Shown in pieces: positions 23,261-35,177 of a DNA stretch of 64,000 nt. Where the stretch lies: assembly GCA_017893485.1 (NCBI GenBank), contig CM030363.1, forward strand, positions 178,634,935-178,698,934, given 5' to 3'. Made by a program: the position numbers and the translations under genes. The notes below the pieces were generated by a model. It saw nothing but the letters and a program-made list of their open reading frames with translations. It was not told where the DNA came from and made no database searches. Origin of the DNA: Hemerocallis citrina (taxonomy: Eukaryota; Streptophyta; Magnoliopsida; Asparagales; Asphodelaceae). Within the stretch, counting starts at the first letter, position 1. The number at the start of each line of letters is the position of its first letter.

Positions 23261-25066
23261 TGATGTGTCGAATTTATATACAAATATTTGTACTCTTTTA
23301 CCAATAAAAATTGCTTGTTTTCGTTGATATTGTCTATTATTCATCATATTTCTATAAGATTTCATTTCATTAATTATTTTTGAAGAAATAATATTTTTGA
23401 TGCAAAAAGTAAAGAATTGTGGAAAAAATCAACAAACAAAGTAAAATAATTGATTTATCGATTTTATTGTTTTGTTGAGTTAAAAGGGCAACAAATATTG
23501 TTTAAAAGGATTTTTATACGCTAATATGATTTATAGTTAGTCTAATTAATTTTAAACTAATTAATTTTATTTTATTTAAAAATCCTAATTTCTGGTATTA
23601 TTTTGTGTATGCAGAAGCATGTGGTTGGCAGAAAAGGAAGAAAAGAAAGAAAGAGAAAGAAATAAATTCAGATCAATTAAAGGAAGGAAATAAAGAAAGA
23701 ATGTGGACTTTTCTGCAAAAGTGCAAACCCTAATGGTCCTCTCCGTTCTCTATAAATACAAACCAAAGAGAGGGTACAAATTAGGAGGTGACGGCTACAC
23801 CTACAAAAATATATTAAAAAGAAAATTAAAGAAAACTCAGGGAGAGAGAGTACTTCTTCTCTCTTCTCTCTGTTTGCACGATATCCAAGGGGGACAAGGA
23901 CAGCACTGTGCGGGCAGTAGGGATTGCTTCTTCTTCAGGTGCGGTTTTCGAAGTGCACCCGACACTGCTGACTTGGACCCTGGCGCAAGCTATAACGAAG
24001 TGCATGCACGCAATCCTAGGCCTCTGACTGACGTGAACCCAGGCCGACTCTGACAGCGCGTGCGGTTCCTGAAGTGTGCTGACGTGGCGGCTTCCTCTTC
24101 TTCTTTGATTCTGACGTGGAGTCTGAAGCGCGTGGACCCAGTGCAGCAGCTAACCTGCTGTTCACTTGACACGACGCGACAGCTCACAGGTCTGACCGGC
24201 GCGGAATCCCATGCGACAAGACAGCGCAGGTGTGAGAGACCTGAGACGCTGACGTTAAACTTTCGCACAGATTTCGAGGCGACGCAGATATTTTTTTTGG
24301 GTTTGCATTAAATTTTTAATCATTTTGTATCTCATATTCTTCTCTATATTTTTTAGATGCAATCCTAAATATTTTTATTAATTGCATATTGAACATGAAT
24401 TGAATTTATTGTTCGAGAGGCTAAGGTGTAGCCAAGTTTTGTAGAACACAATTTTTAATTCCTTATTATTATTCTATTTTTCCTGATTGTGTTTTAATTT
24501 TTATTATTTATGCGTACAACATGGTGGATAGACATTTGTATAATTTTTCAAATCATAAAGAGACCAAACAGGTGAATTGTGATTAATAAAAATTAAGACC
24601 GTATATTGGAGGACGTGACCGTTAAGAAATCCAATTTCTCAATTAATAATTTGATGGATAGGCGAAGAATTAGTTGAGAATAATTTTTAGACTACGTTGA
24701 TAGAGTGGTTAATATCTTTAGAATTTTGGTCGACAATTTGGGAAAGATAATATTTTTATTTATAAGGAATTATAATTTGTGTGTGTGATAAACGAGGTGA
24801 ACCAAGAGCCCTAGAACTAATTTTACTATTAAACAAAGTACAAGTGCTTCATCGTTTCACAGTCCTCTTCCTCTTCACCAATTTAGTTAGATTTAGTTAG
24901 ATTAATTTAATTTAGTAATTTTATCCTTATAAAATTTGATCTTCCAAATAGTGATTAATCTAGTGATATCGGTACTCAGTAAAATATCTAGTCCCTGTGG
25001 GTTCGACACTCTACTCATCTATCTATATTACTTGTGCGATTTTGTACACTTGCAAATTCAACATCA
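23261..25066 (+). mobile_element. Athila 1 5' LTR
   Basis: Starts TGATGTGTCGAATTT and ends AAATTCAACATCA. The TATA box is at 23751-23758. Open frames inside (for example 23703-24053) also occur in the 3' LTR and are LTR shadows. Confidence 0.93.
23751..23758 (+). promoter_or_regulatory. LTR TATA box of Athila 1
   Basis: TATAAATA preceded by CTCTCCGTTCTC, with the twin at 44595-44602 in the 3' LTR. It is the likely promoter for the genomic RNA. Confidence 0.6.
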
Positions 25067-25072
25067 AGTTTT

Positions 25073-25090
25073 TGGCGCCGTTGCCGGGGA
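25073..25090 (+). other. Primer-binding site of Athila 1
   Basis: TGGCGCCGTTGCCGGGGA lies six bases after the LTR. It is complementary to plant tRNA-Asp, the known Athila primer. Confidence 0.92.
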
Positions 25091-25317
25091 CTAGTTATTC
25101 TTTTATTGATAATGAAAATTGCTAGATTATTGCTAATTTGGATTTTTTGTAATTATTTTTATTTTATTATTATTTTACATCTTTATTTTCTTTTGACTAA
25201 CTTTTAATTTTTTTTTTATTATTTTTTTTTCTTATTTTAGTTTTTTTTAGTTTTTCTATTTTTTTTTCTTCTTTTTCTTTTTCGATACGTACATTTCAGG
25301 ACATACAGTGCATTATC
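25091..25317. other. Athila 1 leader, T-rich
   Basis: Untranslated region between PBS and gag ATG, dominated by T runs. The matching leader of element 2 (40392-41377) is likewise T-rich on its sense strand. Confidence 0.6.
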
Positions 25318-25394
25318 ATGGCGAACGATGAAAATAGGCCTTTGAGAGACTATGCTATGCCCTCAATTTATGAGTCAAGCACAAAGAAGCCGGT

Positions 25395-25402
25395 TATTGA
25401 AG
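25395..25402. repeat. 8 bp target duplication of the hAT element
   Basis: TATTGAAG here and at 30172-30179. Eight-base duplications are the rule for hAT transposons. Confidence 0.95.
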
Positions 25403-25649
25403 CAGGGCCGGTCCTGAGGTATTTAAGGCCCTGGGCGAAAAATAAAATTGGGGCCCTCTATAGACATGCAAGTATTTTTATATATATTAATAAAATATAA
25501 TATAATGGCAGGGAACATAAAAATAACACTTAGAAAAAAAAAATTACCTTTATTTTACTCTATGACATCAAATACTCCATAATTTTCATTAAGCATGGTG
25601 ACAGCGACTCTTGCACCTGGAACAAAAAAATAAAATAATCAATCACTTC

Positions 25650-28209
25650 TCATCTAAAATGTTTTCTTCTTGCATTTTTAGAAGCAAAATCATCAATTAT
25701 ATGTTCAACCTCAATATTTTTCAACATATTTTTTTCAATACTCAAAATTGCTAATCCATTTAACCGATCTTGTGTCATAGTTGTTCGTAAATAAGATTTT
25801 AATAATTTTAATTTTGAAAAGCTTCTCTCCGCAGATGCCACGGTCACAGGTACAGTCAACAAAATCCTATAAGCAATCAAAATATTTGGAAACATATCCA
25901 TTTTTTTGCAAACTCCATAATTTTAATTGAATGCCATGGTTTATCTGTTTCATATGCTTCACTTGGTAGCATTTCTTGCAATATTTGTAATTCTGAAAGT
26001 AAATAATTTGCATCAATATCAGACACATCACCATGTTTCAAAGCAATTTCAAGTTGCAAACAACAATTTTTCATTTCATCATCATCCAATGAAACTAACC
26101 GTGATGCATCAAATAAGAAGCCAAATATAGATTCAAACATTTGCATTTGTTCAAATCTACTCTTCAGTTGAGAAAGAGTCATATCAACTAAAACAAGAAA
26201 ATAATCAGTTCTAAAATTTTCTTGAGCAGATTGTTGTTCTCTATCCGTATCAGGAATTTCATCAAAATGTCTCTTTCTAAAAATTCTACGTTTTACAGAA
26301 AATAATGGCTCAATTTCCATTTCAGATGCAATTTCTTTAGCTTCAATCATAGCAGAATTAAATCCATTTTCTCTATATTTTTCAAAAAATGAAACCAATC
26401 CTTCCAAGTTTTTAATTGCAACATCAAGAAGCATATCTTCAGTCTGCAACTTTTTACTTACTAAGTTTATTTTATACAAAATTTCATTCCAAATAACCAA
26501 ACTTAAAATAAAATCAAAACTTGAAAATTCACCTGATGCTAATTTCTCAGCATCCCAACTCACTTTAGAATCTTCAGAAATTTCTGCTAATTTAATTAAA
26601 GCTTGTTTTATTTTGGGAGCTTGACTTTTTATTGCTTTTACGCTTTCAATGTGACTTTCCCAGCGTGTAGTTGATAAAGATTTCAAAGTTAATTCATCTA
26701 CATATTCAAGTAAAAGATTCCATCGCTTTGTTGAATTAGAAAACACATTATAAATGGCTTGACATGCTCCAAAAAAGATTTTCCTTTTAAACAAGAGTTT
26801 GCCGTATCACAAAGTACTAAATTGAGAGAATGACAACCACATGGCATATAAAAAGCTCTAGGATTTATATCAAGTAACCTTTTCTGAACACCTTGGTGTT
26901 TTCCTTTCATATTAGAACCATTATCATAACCTTGTCCCCTTACATTATCAATATCTAAATCAAGAGAGTTTAGAGCAGCTTGTAATTCATTAAAAAGCCC
27001 CAATCCAGATGTATCTTCCACGTTTAGAAACTCTAAAAAAAATTCTTCAATTTTTATTGGGTAACTTGCGATATCGACACTTCGTATAATCAGAGTCATT
27101 TGTTCTTTGTGACTAGCATCAGGAGTGCAATCAAGAATCACAGAAAAATATTTGGCCTCTTTAATTTTTTTTATAATTGCACTCTTGACACATGATGCTA
27201 ACATTTCTATTAATTCATTTTGTATTTTATGACTAAGATAATGATAATGAATATTTTTATCTTGAATTAGTTGAAAATGTTGCATCATTACGGTATCAAA
27301 CTCTGCTATTGATTCAAGAAAGCCTAAGAAATTTCCATTCGAATCGTCATAGATTTTTTCATTTGTTCCACGAAACGCCAAATTATTCTTAGCAAGACGT
27401 TTTACAACAGCAATGATTCTGACCATAACTTGTTTCCAATGGTTTGTATCTTTCTTGATTTGCTCTTGTAATTCTTTATCAATTGTTTGATTTGTGTTCA
27501 ATCTGACTCGCAGTTCAACTAAAGCTCTAAGGTTAATAAGGTGTTCATGACTATTTTCATGTTGTTTAAGCTTATCCCCAAGATGTTTCCAATCATTAAT
27601 TCCTTCATCTGCTAATTTACTCCTAGTATGAACTTTCCTTACCACTTTACAACAAAAACAAAACACTCTATCTAAATCTTTTGAGTAAACCAACCATTTT
27701 CTATCAGAAAGTTCTCCGTTTGTTAATTTTCGATAATAAAAATCATAAGAAAACCCCCTGTTTTGATTATCCTTAGGAAAATTAATATTGGTCTCTCTAA
27801 TAGGACCTTTTTCTACAAGAAAATGTCTCATTTTTCCATGTAAACTATCCCAAACTCTAGGATCGTATACATTCAAAGATGTTGTAACTTCTGAACATTC
27901 AAACACTTTATTTATTTCTATATTATTTTCAGTGTTCTCATTTTCAGTAACATTTGTTGTTTCTTCCATATTTTTGGTTTGTTCATTTTCATTTTGAACC
28001 AATTCTTGAACTTCTTCGTTTACCGCATTTTCAGTTTCATCTAAATCTTGAACTCCTTCGTTTACCTCATTTTCAACTTGGTTTTCTGAAGAATCATTTA
28101 TTTTCTTCAAAAATTTATCTAAAGAACCACTTTGAGCTTTTATAATATCTTCTTCCCTTTTCTTTCTTTTTCTTTTTTCATACCCAGAAGCTTGTTTCTT
28201 AGGAAACAT
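25650..28209 (-). pseudogene. hAT transposase, two frameshifts
   Basis: The ATG at 28209 starts a Lys/Arg-rich N-terminus, then a Glu/Asn-rich linker. Next come a TTF-type zinc finger (VFCFCCKV, then H..H; about 27660-27560), a DUF4371/transposase core with FSVILDCTPD (about 27140) and CGCHSLNLVLCD (about 26830), and the hAT C-terminal dimerisation block VASAERSFSKLK near 25840-25800. The frame changes at about 26780 and about 25903. Both lie in or beside A runs and each looks like loss of one base. Coding is otherwise open for about 850 codons, so the inactivation is recent. The family cuts and pastes DNA in the nucleus. Confidence 0.88.
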
Positions 28210-28483
28210 TCCTTTTAATCTAGAAATTAAAATAAAATTAATAAAGCATAAAAATATAGAACAATAGAACCTGGAGAGTGAATGTAGGCTTGCAATTTGA
28301 AAATTCTCAACTCCGCATTCAAATCAATCGGCAAATTTGAAAAATATAAGAAGCTTGAGTTAGTGTCAATTCAATTGCAGCCAAAAGTTTGAAGAACAAA
28401 ATGAAACAAGATAAGGCATCGGAAGAAAGAATTAATTATCTATTTGATTTAGCAAAAGGGTTTTGTTAGGTTGTGAAGACATA

Positions 28484-28660
28484 CTGTAATGAAGCAAATG
28501 TGAATGCATATATGATATAAGAGAAATTCTCCCCTATAATGAAGCATGTGTATATGTATGTATGATATAGAAAATCTCTATTCCTGTAATGAAGCAAATG
28601 TGAATGCATATATGATATAAGAGAAATTCTCTCCTATAATGAATCCTGTGTATATGTACA
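28484..28660. repeat. 100 bp tandem duplication inside the hAT element
   Basis: CTGTAATGAAGCAAATGTG begins at 28484 and again at 28584. The copies are nearly identical over about 75 bases. They lie upstream of the transposase start. Confidence 0.85.
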
Positions 28661-29097
28661 GAAGAAATTATTTTACATATAAAGCAACTCTAAAACTTCA
28701 GTTTTTGGGTGAAAAACTTCAAGTTTTATGCAAACTATTCATTTACAAAGAGTATTCTGATGATGCATCAAGATGAAAACATGCATATATATTAATTTAT
28801 TCGTAAAAGAAATCCATGCCGTATTAAGAGAATATAGTTCAAACTCAAACAGAAACCATTTAAAGTTTGGAACATAACTATGATCTTGAACTCCATCAAT
28901 TAAAGTATGACTCTCATATTTAAATGCTTCTCAAATAAAATGCAGACTCAACATTAACCATTTAAAGGCTTGGAACATAAACTGATAAACTATGAATCTA
29001 TGATCCTGAACTTGGATCAAGACAAATGTGGAAATGCATGTTATCCACATCAATTAACCTTTACTGATTAAAAAATTTCCCCCATCTTTAACATAAA

Positions 29098-29225
29098 AAA
29101 TCAATCACATCTCATCTAAAATTATATTTTTTTGCATTTTTAGAAGCAAAATAATCAATTATATGTTCAACCTCAATATTTTTCAACATATTCTTTTCAG
29201 TACTCAAAATTGCTAATCCATTTTA
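29098..29225 (-). pseudogene. Duplicate fragment of the hAT transposase C-terminus
   Basis: This stretch repeats 25638-25770 with few changes, including the codons for the last 30 or so residues of the transposase (IEVEHII region), in the same orientation. It therefore lies upstream of the gene's own start. It may be a remnant of a second, truncated hAT copy or an internal duplication. Confidence 0.75.
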
Positions 29226-30171
29226 GAAGAACAATAGCATCAGAGCAATCATCTGTGTAACTGTGTTCAAGTGAAAACATACTGTTAAATTAAAGCAACA
29301 TAAGCATATGTTTAGTTTTGAATAGATACAAAAAAATTAGGGAAAAAGAAAGAACCACATGAGCATGGACACCTGAACCATACACATATGAGGAACTGAC
29401 ATTCCTAGACACATGACCTAAATTCTTCATATATCTCATATTTTTGACACTTCTTATGGACACTTCTTACTTCTTAGATACAGATACTCAAACTCAAACA
29501 TAATTAGCAATTTTCAAACAGTTTCTTCATTTTTTTCAGTCAAATTAGTTATTACATTTGCATAGACTGTATATTATAAAAATTCTTATTTTGTCTTTGG
29601 GCCTCAAAGTTACATAATTAGATGTCACTTGAATTAATTAAGATATACACTATTATATAAAACTATGACAGTGCACTATGCACTCTTGTCCTACTTTTAC
29701 AAACCATATTTGTACTTGTATCCGAGCTTAAGGGGAATCATGGAAGAAGGCATACCTCACAATGTTTTCTTAGTCCATCAGCTTCAAGAGAATAGAGAAT
29801 CAGCAATTTCAAAAAGCTGTAAAGTATTTCTCGGCTCTACTAGAAACTCAGCTACAGTTTTTTCACATTCACAGGCTTTTCAAACTAGGCACAGGCAAAA
29901 TTTGAAGAAGATGAAGTGAAGCCAAAAGGTGGGAAAAAGAGAGAGAGAGAGAGAGAGTATTGTACAGCCGCAAACTGGAAATATGGAATGAATTAGTTGG
30001 AACTTGAAAATGTATTAATTAGAAGAAGAAACCTTTAGACTTCTTGTTCAAATATTAATTATAAACTCATTCTACTTACAAACCCATTATACTTAATAAA
30101 TTTTTGGGCCCCCTGGTCTGAACTGGGCCCTGGGCGGTCGCCCAGCCTGCCCTGGGCCAGGGCCGGCCCTG
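29226..30171. other. hAT 5' non-coding region
   Basis: AT-rich, with a GA microsatellite at 29939-29957. A plus-strand open frame at 29665-29919 has no recognisable feature and is not called. The element ends at 30171 in its terminal inverted repeat. Confidence 0.6.
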
Positions 30172-31778
30172 TATTGAAGTTGACGATTTGAGATTGAACC
30201 GGAGATGATTCTAATGATGCAACAGACTGTTCAATTTTGGGGACTATCACACGAGTATCCTTACGCTCACATTGCAGTTTTTTAGAAATTTGTGACACTT
30301 TCAAGCACAATGGTGTATCAGACGATGCAATTAGACTGAGACTCTTTTCTTTTTCCCTACGAGATAAGGCGAAGGCTTGGCTACGTTATCTACCACCCAG
30401 TAGTATCACTACTTGGGAGTGACTTGCACAAAAATTTCTAGCCAAGTATTTTCCTCCAGCAAAGACAGCAAAACTACGGAATGATATTGTCACATTTACT
30501 CAATTTGAGACCGAGTCTTTGTATGATGCATGGGAAAGGTTTAAAGAGTTATTAAGAAAGTGTCCTAATCATGAACTACCGAAATGGCTGCAAATGCAAA
30601 CATTCTATAATGGTTTGGGAGTTACACATAGATCTATGGTTGACGCAGCAGCTGGTGGTGCACTGATGAGCAAAACTTACCAAGCAGCCTATGATCTTTT
30701 AGAGGAGATGGCATCAAATCATTATCAGTGGTCTTCAGAGAGAGCAATGCCAAGAAAAGTGGCTGGAGTTTTTGAACTTGATTCTTTTTCTACTTTAAAT
30801 GCAAAAAATGATATTTTATATAAACAAGTAGAAAATATAAATTTTAATGTTATGCAATCTAATATGATTTGTGATCTTTGTGCAAGAAATCATGCAAGTT
30901 CAGATTGTCAAGTGGGGAACCCTTTTGCTCCATCAAATGCCGAACATGAAAATTTTGTGTCAAACTTTCAAATGCAAAACAATCATTATGCAAACACATA
31001 CAATTCAGGATGGAGAAACACCCCCAATTTTTCATGGAAAAACAATCAAGAAGCAGTTATACACCCTCAAAATTTTTCACAGGAAGAAAAGAAGCCGACA
31101 CTTGAAGACATGTTTATGCACTACATGCAAAAGACAGATTTGGCAATCCAAAATGTTACAAATTCAACTTTGGCTTCCATTCACAATCTTGAGGTACAAA
31201 TTAGTCAAATTTCAAATATTCTTAATAAAAAAACTGCAGGAACATTGCAAAGCAACATAGTTGTCAATCCCAAGGAGCATATCGAGGCTATAACACTAGG
31301 AAGCGGGAAGACAATTGAACAACCACAAGAAGAAAATTGCGAACAGAAAGTGGTTGAAAAGCAAAGTGAGATTGAACAAATTGTGGAGGAACAAATTCAG
31401 CATGAGCAAGTAACGTATGATGTTTTTGATTGCATAAATCTTCCTCCTAAAGAACAGTCATCTTTCCAAGTAAGTAAAATTGATTTAATTGTGGGCGAGA
31501 AACATAAGGCTGGCATTGAAAAATCACCAATTGAAGTATGTCAAACAAATTCAACAACTTTTGAACCTGTTAAAGAAAATATTTTTGAAAATGTTATGTA
31601 TTTGGATGCTGAACCTTCTATTTATTCATTTTTGCAGCATAAATTCAAAGAGGTGGGGGAATCAAAGACATCATCATCACGAAGAAAACGCCTCAAATTG
31701 GAGCTTGAACCAGATCCACATCTGAAGAGAAAAATTAGAAAGGATGTGTTAATGTTGTTGGATCTTGGCGTTACTTAG

Positions 31779-32117
31779 TCATCTCACACCCATGTCTGGC
31801 TGAAGACTTAAAACTTAGCACTTCTTGGGAGGCAACCCATGTTTTATTTTATTGCATTTAGTTTTGATTTACATTTTAGTTTATTTTATTTTAATTTTTG
31901 ATTTTATCTTGTAGGATTGCACAAATTTTGAAAGTCGCCAGGCGGAGCTATTTTGAACACCTTCATTGATGGCTGTTTTTGAACAGTATGAAGTCAGAAT
32001 CTGGAAAAGTGATTCAAAGAGAAGTTGTAGACAATTGTCTTAGCTTTCCAGCAAAAAAAAAATTCAGCCCATTTCGACATCTACAGCTCCAGATATCGCC
32101 AAAATACTGAACGCTGC
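31779..32117 (+). other. Athila 1 3' non-coding region, first part
   Basis: It begins with the GGGAGGCAACCCATG motif that also follows the stop of element 2 (35110-35130, opposite strand). It continues at 43101 after Athila 2, which inserted at GCTGC. Confidence 0.8.
32113..32117. repeat. Target-site duplication of Athila element 2 (GCTGC)
   Basis: GCTGC here and at 43096-43100. Joining the flanks restores GAACGCTGCGCATGCAG, which matches the equivalent uninterrupted site inside element 2 itself (near 34835-34850 on the other strand). Confidence 0.95.
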
Positions 32118-33811
32118 TAATGTTGAATTTGCAAGTGGACAAAATCGCACAAGTAATATAGATAGATGAGTAGAGTGTCGAACCCACAGGGACTAGATAT
32201 TTTACTGAGTACCGATATCACTAGATGAATCACTATTTGGAAGATCGGATTTTATAAGGATAAAATAACTAAATTAAATTAATCTAATTTAAACTAACTA
32301 AATTGGTGAAGAGGGAGAGGGCTGTGAAACTTTGAAGCTCTTGTATTTTGTTTAATGGTAAAATTAGTTCTAGGGCTCTTTGGTTCACCTCGTTTATCAC
32401 ACACACAAATTATTATTCCTTATAAATAAAAATATTGTCTTTCCCAATTGTCGACCAAAATCCTAAAGATATTAACCACTCTATCAACGTAGTCTAAAAA
32501 TTATTCTCAATTAATCATTCGTCTATCCACCAAATTATTAATTGAAAAATTGGATTTCTTAGCGGTCACGTCCTCCAATATACGGTCTTAATTTTTATTA
32601 ATCACAAATCACCTGTTCGGTCTCTTCATGATTTGAAAAATCATACAAATGTCTATCCACCATGTTGTACGCATAAATAATAAAAATTAAAACACAATCA
32701 TGAAAAATAGAGTAAAAATAAGAAATTAAAATTTGTGTTCAAAACTCGGCTACACCTTAGCCTCTAAAACAATCAATTCAGTTCATGATCAAATTTGCAA
32801 TTAATAAAATTGTTTGGGATTGTATCAAAAAATATAGAGAAGAACATACACAAAATAATAATATATAAAAAAAATAATTAACAATCCAAACCCCTTGTAA
32901 CAGCCGAACCCAAAGCTTCGAAACGCGTCGCCAGGTGATCGCCACGTCAGCTCCTGTGCGTGTGGGTCCCGCTGTCAGTGTCCAAGCAAAACGCGTGAAC
33001 GCCTGGAGCTTTTGTCTGCCTCGTTTTCCGCGCCAGGAGCCCACGTCAAGAAGTCAGAAGCCAGCACAGGGTCCACGTGCTGTCTCTCTCTCCCTTTGTT
33101 GTTCTGAGCCGCTCTGCTGTTTATCTAGGTTTCCGAGTCGCCAAGTCACCACTTCAGCCGGGTGCACTTCGAATACTGCGCCAGATGGCAGCCCTACTGC
33201 CCGTACGTACTTGGTTTACTTGGAACTCGTACACACTTTCTCTCTCTCTTTTTCCTTTGTATTTGGTACAGCCGTCACCTCCTCAATCTCTTCTCTCTTC
33301 TTTGCTTTGTATATATAGAGAACGGGAAGGAGTTAGGGTTTGCACTTTTTGCAGATTAGTCCTCCCACTTTCTTTATTTCATTCCTTTTATAACCCAGAA
33401 TTTTATTTACTTCCTCTTTCTTTCTTTTCTTCCTTTTCTGCCACCCACGTGCTTCTGCGTACACAAAATAATACCAAAAAATAGGATTTTTAAATAAAAT
33501 AAAATTAATTAGTTTAAAATTAATTAAACTAACTATAAATCAAATTTGCGTATAAAAATCCTTTTACAAATTATTTGTCGCAATTTTAACTCAACAAAAC
33601 AATAAAAAATTATAACTCAATTATTTTACTTTGTTTATTGATTTTTTCTCCACAATTCTTTACTTTTTGCATCAAAAATATTATTTCTTCAAAAATTATT
33701 AATTACATGAAATCTTATAGAAATATGATGAATTATAGACAATATCAGCGAAAACAAGCCATTTTAATAGGTAAATGAGTACAATTATTTGTATATAAAT
33801 CCGACACATCA
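32118..33811 (-). mobile_element. Athila 2 3' LTR
   Basis: Nearly identical to 41402-43095. The terminal dinucleotide at its 3' end is mutated (plus strand TAATGTTG instead of TGATGTTG). The minus-strand TATA-like box is TATATATA near 33311-33318. Open frames at 32778-33484 recur in the other LTR and are shadows. Confidence 0.93.
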
Positions 33812-33813
33812 AA

Positions 33814-33826
33814 TACCCCCAAACTT
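33814..33826 (-). other. Polypurine tract of Athila 2
   Basis: On the minus strand AAGTTTGGGGGTA directly precedes the 3' LTR. Athila 1 has the same sequence at 44090-44102. Confidence 0.85.
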
Positions 33827-34121
33827 AAGGTTTTGCTTGTCCTCGAGCAAAAAGTAGAATTATGAACAAGGGAATAATAATAGTAGGCCCAACCCATCAC
33901 ACCAAGAAATCTTATCATGCAAGCATCAAAATTACAATTAAAAATATAAACAATTGCAAATAAAGTAAAACTAAGCATGCCCACTTTCTCCAGTGCAATT
34001 ATTTATTCATAATTCCCAAAAAAAAATCGCATTTGTCATGCAATTAATGTAATTATAGTATGCAACAACTCAATCTGTGATTATCCCTTCTCTCTACTAC
34101 AAACCGAGTAGTAAACTAGAG

Positions 34122-34168
<47 letters not shown>

Positions 34169-35177
34169 TCCCTTCTTTAAGTTGTCACTTGCGTTTTTAC
34201 GCGAATGCAAATCATTTGTGATGAATTCACCCGGTTACTCAACAAGTCACAAACTTAAAGTGCTTTGCATACTCATATTTCAAGTTGCCGTTTTACGTAA
34301 AAGTAAACATTTGTGATGAATACCCCTAGTTACTAAGCAACTCAAAATATTGGAGTAGATTGACTTTATTCATAAATTTTTTTTTTTATTTTTTTTTATT
34401 TTTTTTCATTATTACTCTATTTACTTAAACACTGTTTAGGACTAGATCAAAGAGGATAATCACAAGAAAAAGCATCACATTTGTCTTTTATGTATAATAG
34501 CATGACCCACACAATTTTGTAAGGAATTTTGAAACTCAATAATTCTAAAGTAAATAAGTATGCTTAATATTGCTTTATAAAAAAAATTGTTTATACCAAA
34601 AAAATTGTTTCAATGCTTATCACAATAAAGAACTCAAAAGTGTAATGGTGAGCCTAATTGAAATCATTTTTAAAATTGTGTTTTTCTTTTCTAAAATAAT
34701 AAAATTAAAAATAAATTTGTAAACCTTCCCCCCAAACTTAAATATCACATTGTCCTCAATGGGAAAGAAGAAGAAAAACAAAAAGAATGCAAAAAGTTTA
34801 GAATATCTCCCCTGATTCGTCTTTAAATTTCTGCGCGAGCAGCGTTCAGTATTTTGGCGATATCTGGAGCTGTAGATGTCGAAATGGGCTGAATTTTTTT
34901 TTGCTGGAAAGCTAAGACAATTGTCTACAACTTCTCTTTGAGTCACTTTTCCAGATTCTGACTTTAAACTGCTCGAAAACAGCCATCAATGCAGGTGTTC
35001 AACACAGCTCCGTTTGGCGACTTTCAAAAATTGATGCAATCCTACAAAATAAAATCAAAAATTAAAATAAAATAAACTAAAAGGTAATAAAAACTGAATG
35101 CAATAAAAGAAAACATGGGTTGCCTCCCAAGAAGCGCTAAGTTTTAAGTCTTCAGCCAGACTTTCTTCATCTTTTCA
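33827..35177. other. Athila 2 3' non-coding region
   Basis: 1.35 kb without an env-like frame. It contains a run of 43 T (34124-34166) and a second PPT-like tract CCCCCCAAACTTAAA (about 34729-34743). It corresponds to 43101-44089 of Athila 1 in the opposite orientation. Confidence 0.75.

Larger units (their letters stand above)
25403..30171 (-). mobile_element. hAT-superfamily DNA transposon (TTF-type zinc finger transposase)
   Basis: A 4.8 kb element with short terminal inverted repeats beginning CAGGGCCGG(T/C)CCTG at both ends and a perfect 8 bp target duplication. The transposase lies on the minus strand. It sits inside the gag of Athila 1, so it transposed after that element. The right end carries an additional GC-rich inverted repeat (GGGCCC.. 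GGGCGGTCGCCC, about 30108-30171). Confidence 0.92.
25318..31778 (+). pseudogene. Athila 1 gag (protease-deleted), split by hAT
   Basis: Segments 25318-25402 and 30180-31778. The product is the structural Gag of Athila, related along its length to residues 35-470 of element 2. The zinc-binding region (CDLCARNH..C) is near 30870-30910. The frame has a 1-base loss in a T run near 30281 and a TGA at 30420-30422, then is open to 31778. After about 31400 it jumps in register past the position of the protease to sequence matching the linker after protease (QVTYDVF versus QVTFDVF in element 2), then ends in a Lys/Arg-rich tail. A pol deletion thus left a short Gag fusion. Confidence 0.8.

Noticed and set aside
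23703..24311. Open frames possibly encoding a host protein
   Set aside because: The same frames recur at 44547-45112, in the other LTR of the same element.
32778..33484. Open frames upstream of Athila 2
   Set aside because: Duplicated at 42062-42768; they are LTR sequence.
33827..35177. Search for an env-like ORF in Athila 2
   Set aside because: Only short AT-rich frames are present; no membrane or signal segments. Element 2 lacks an env-like gene.
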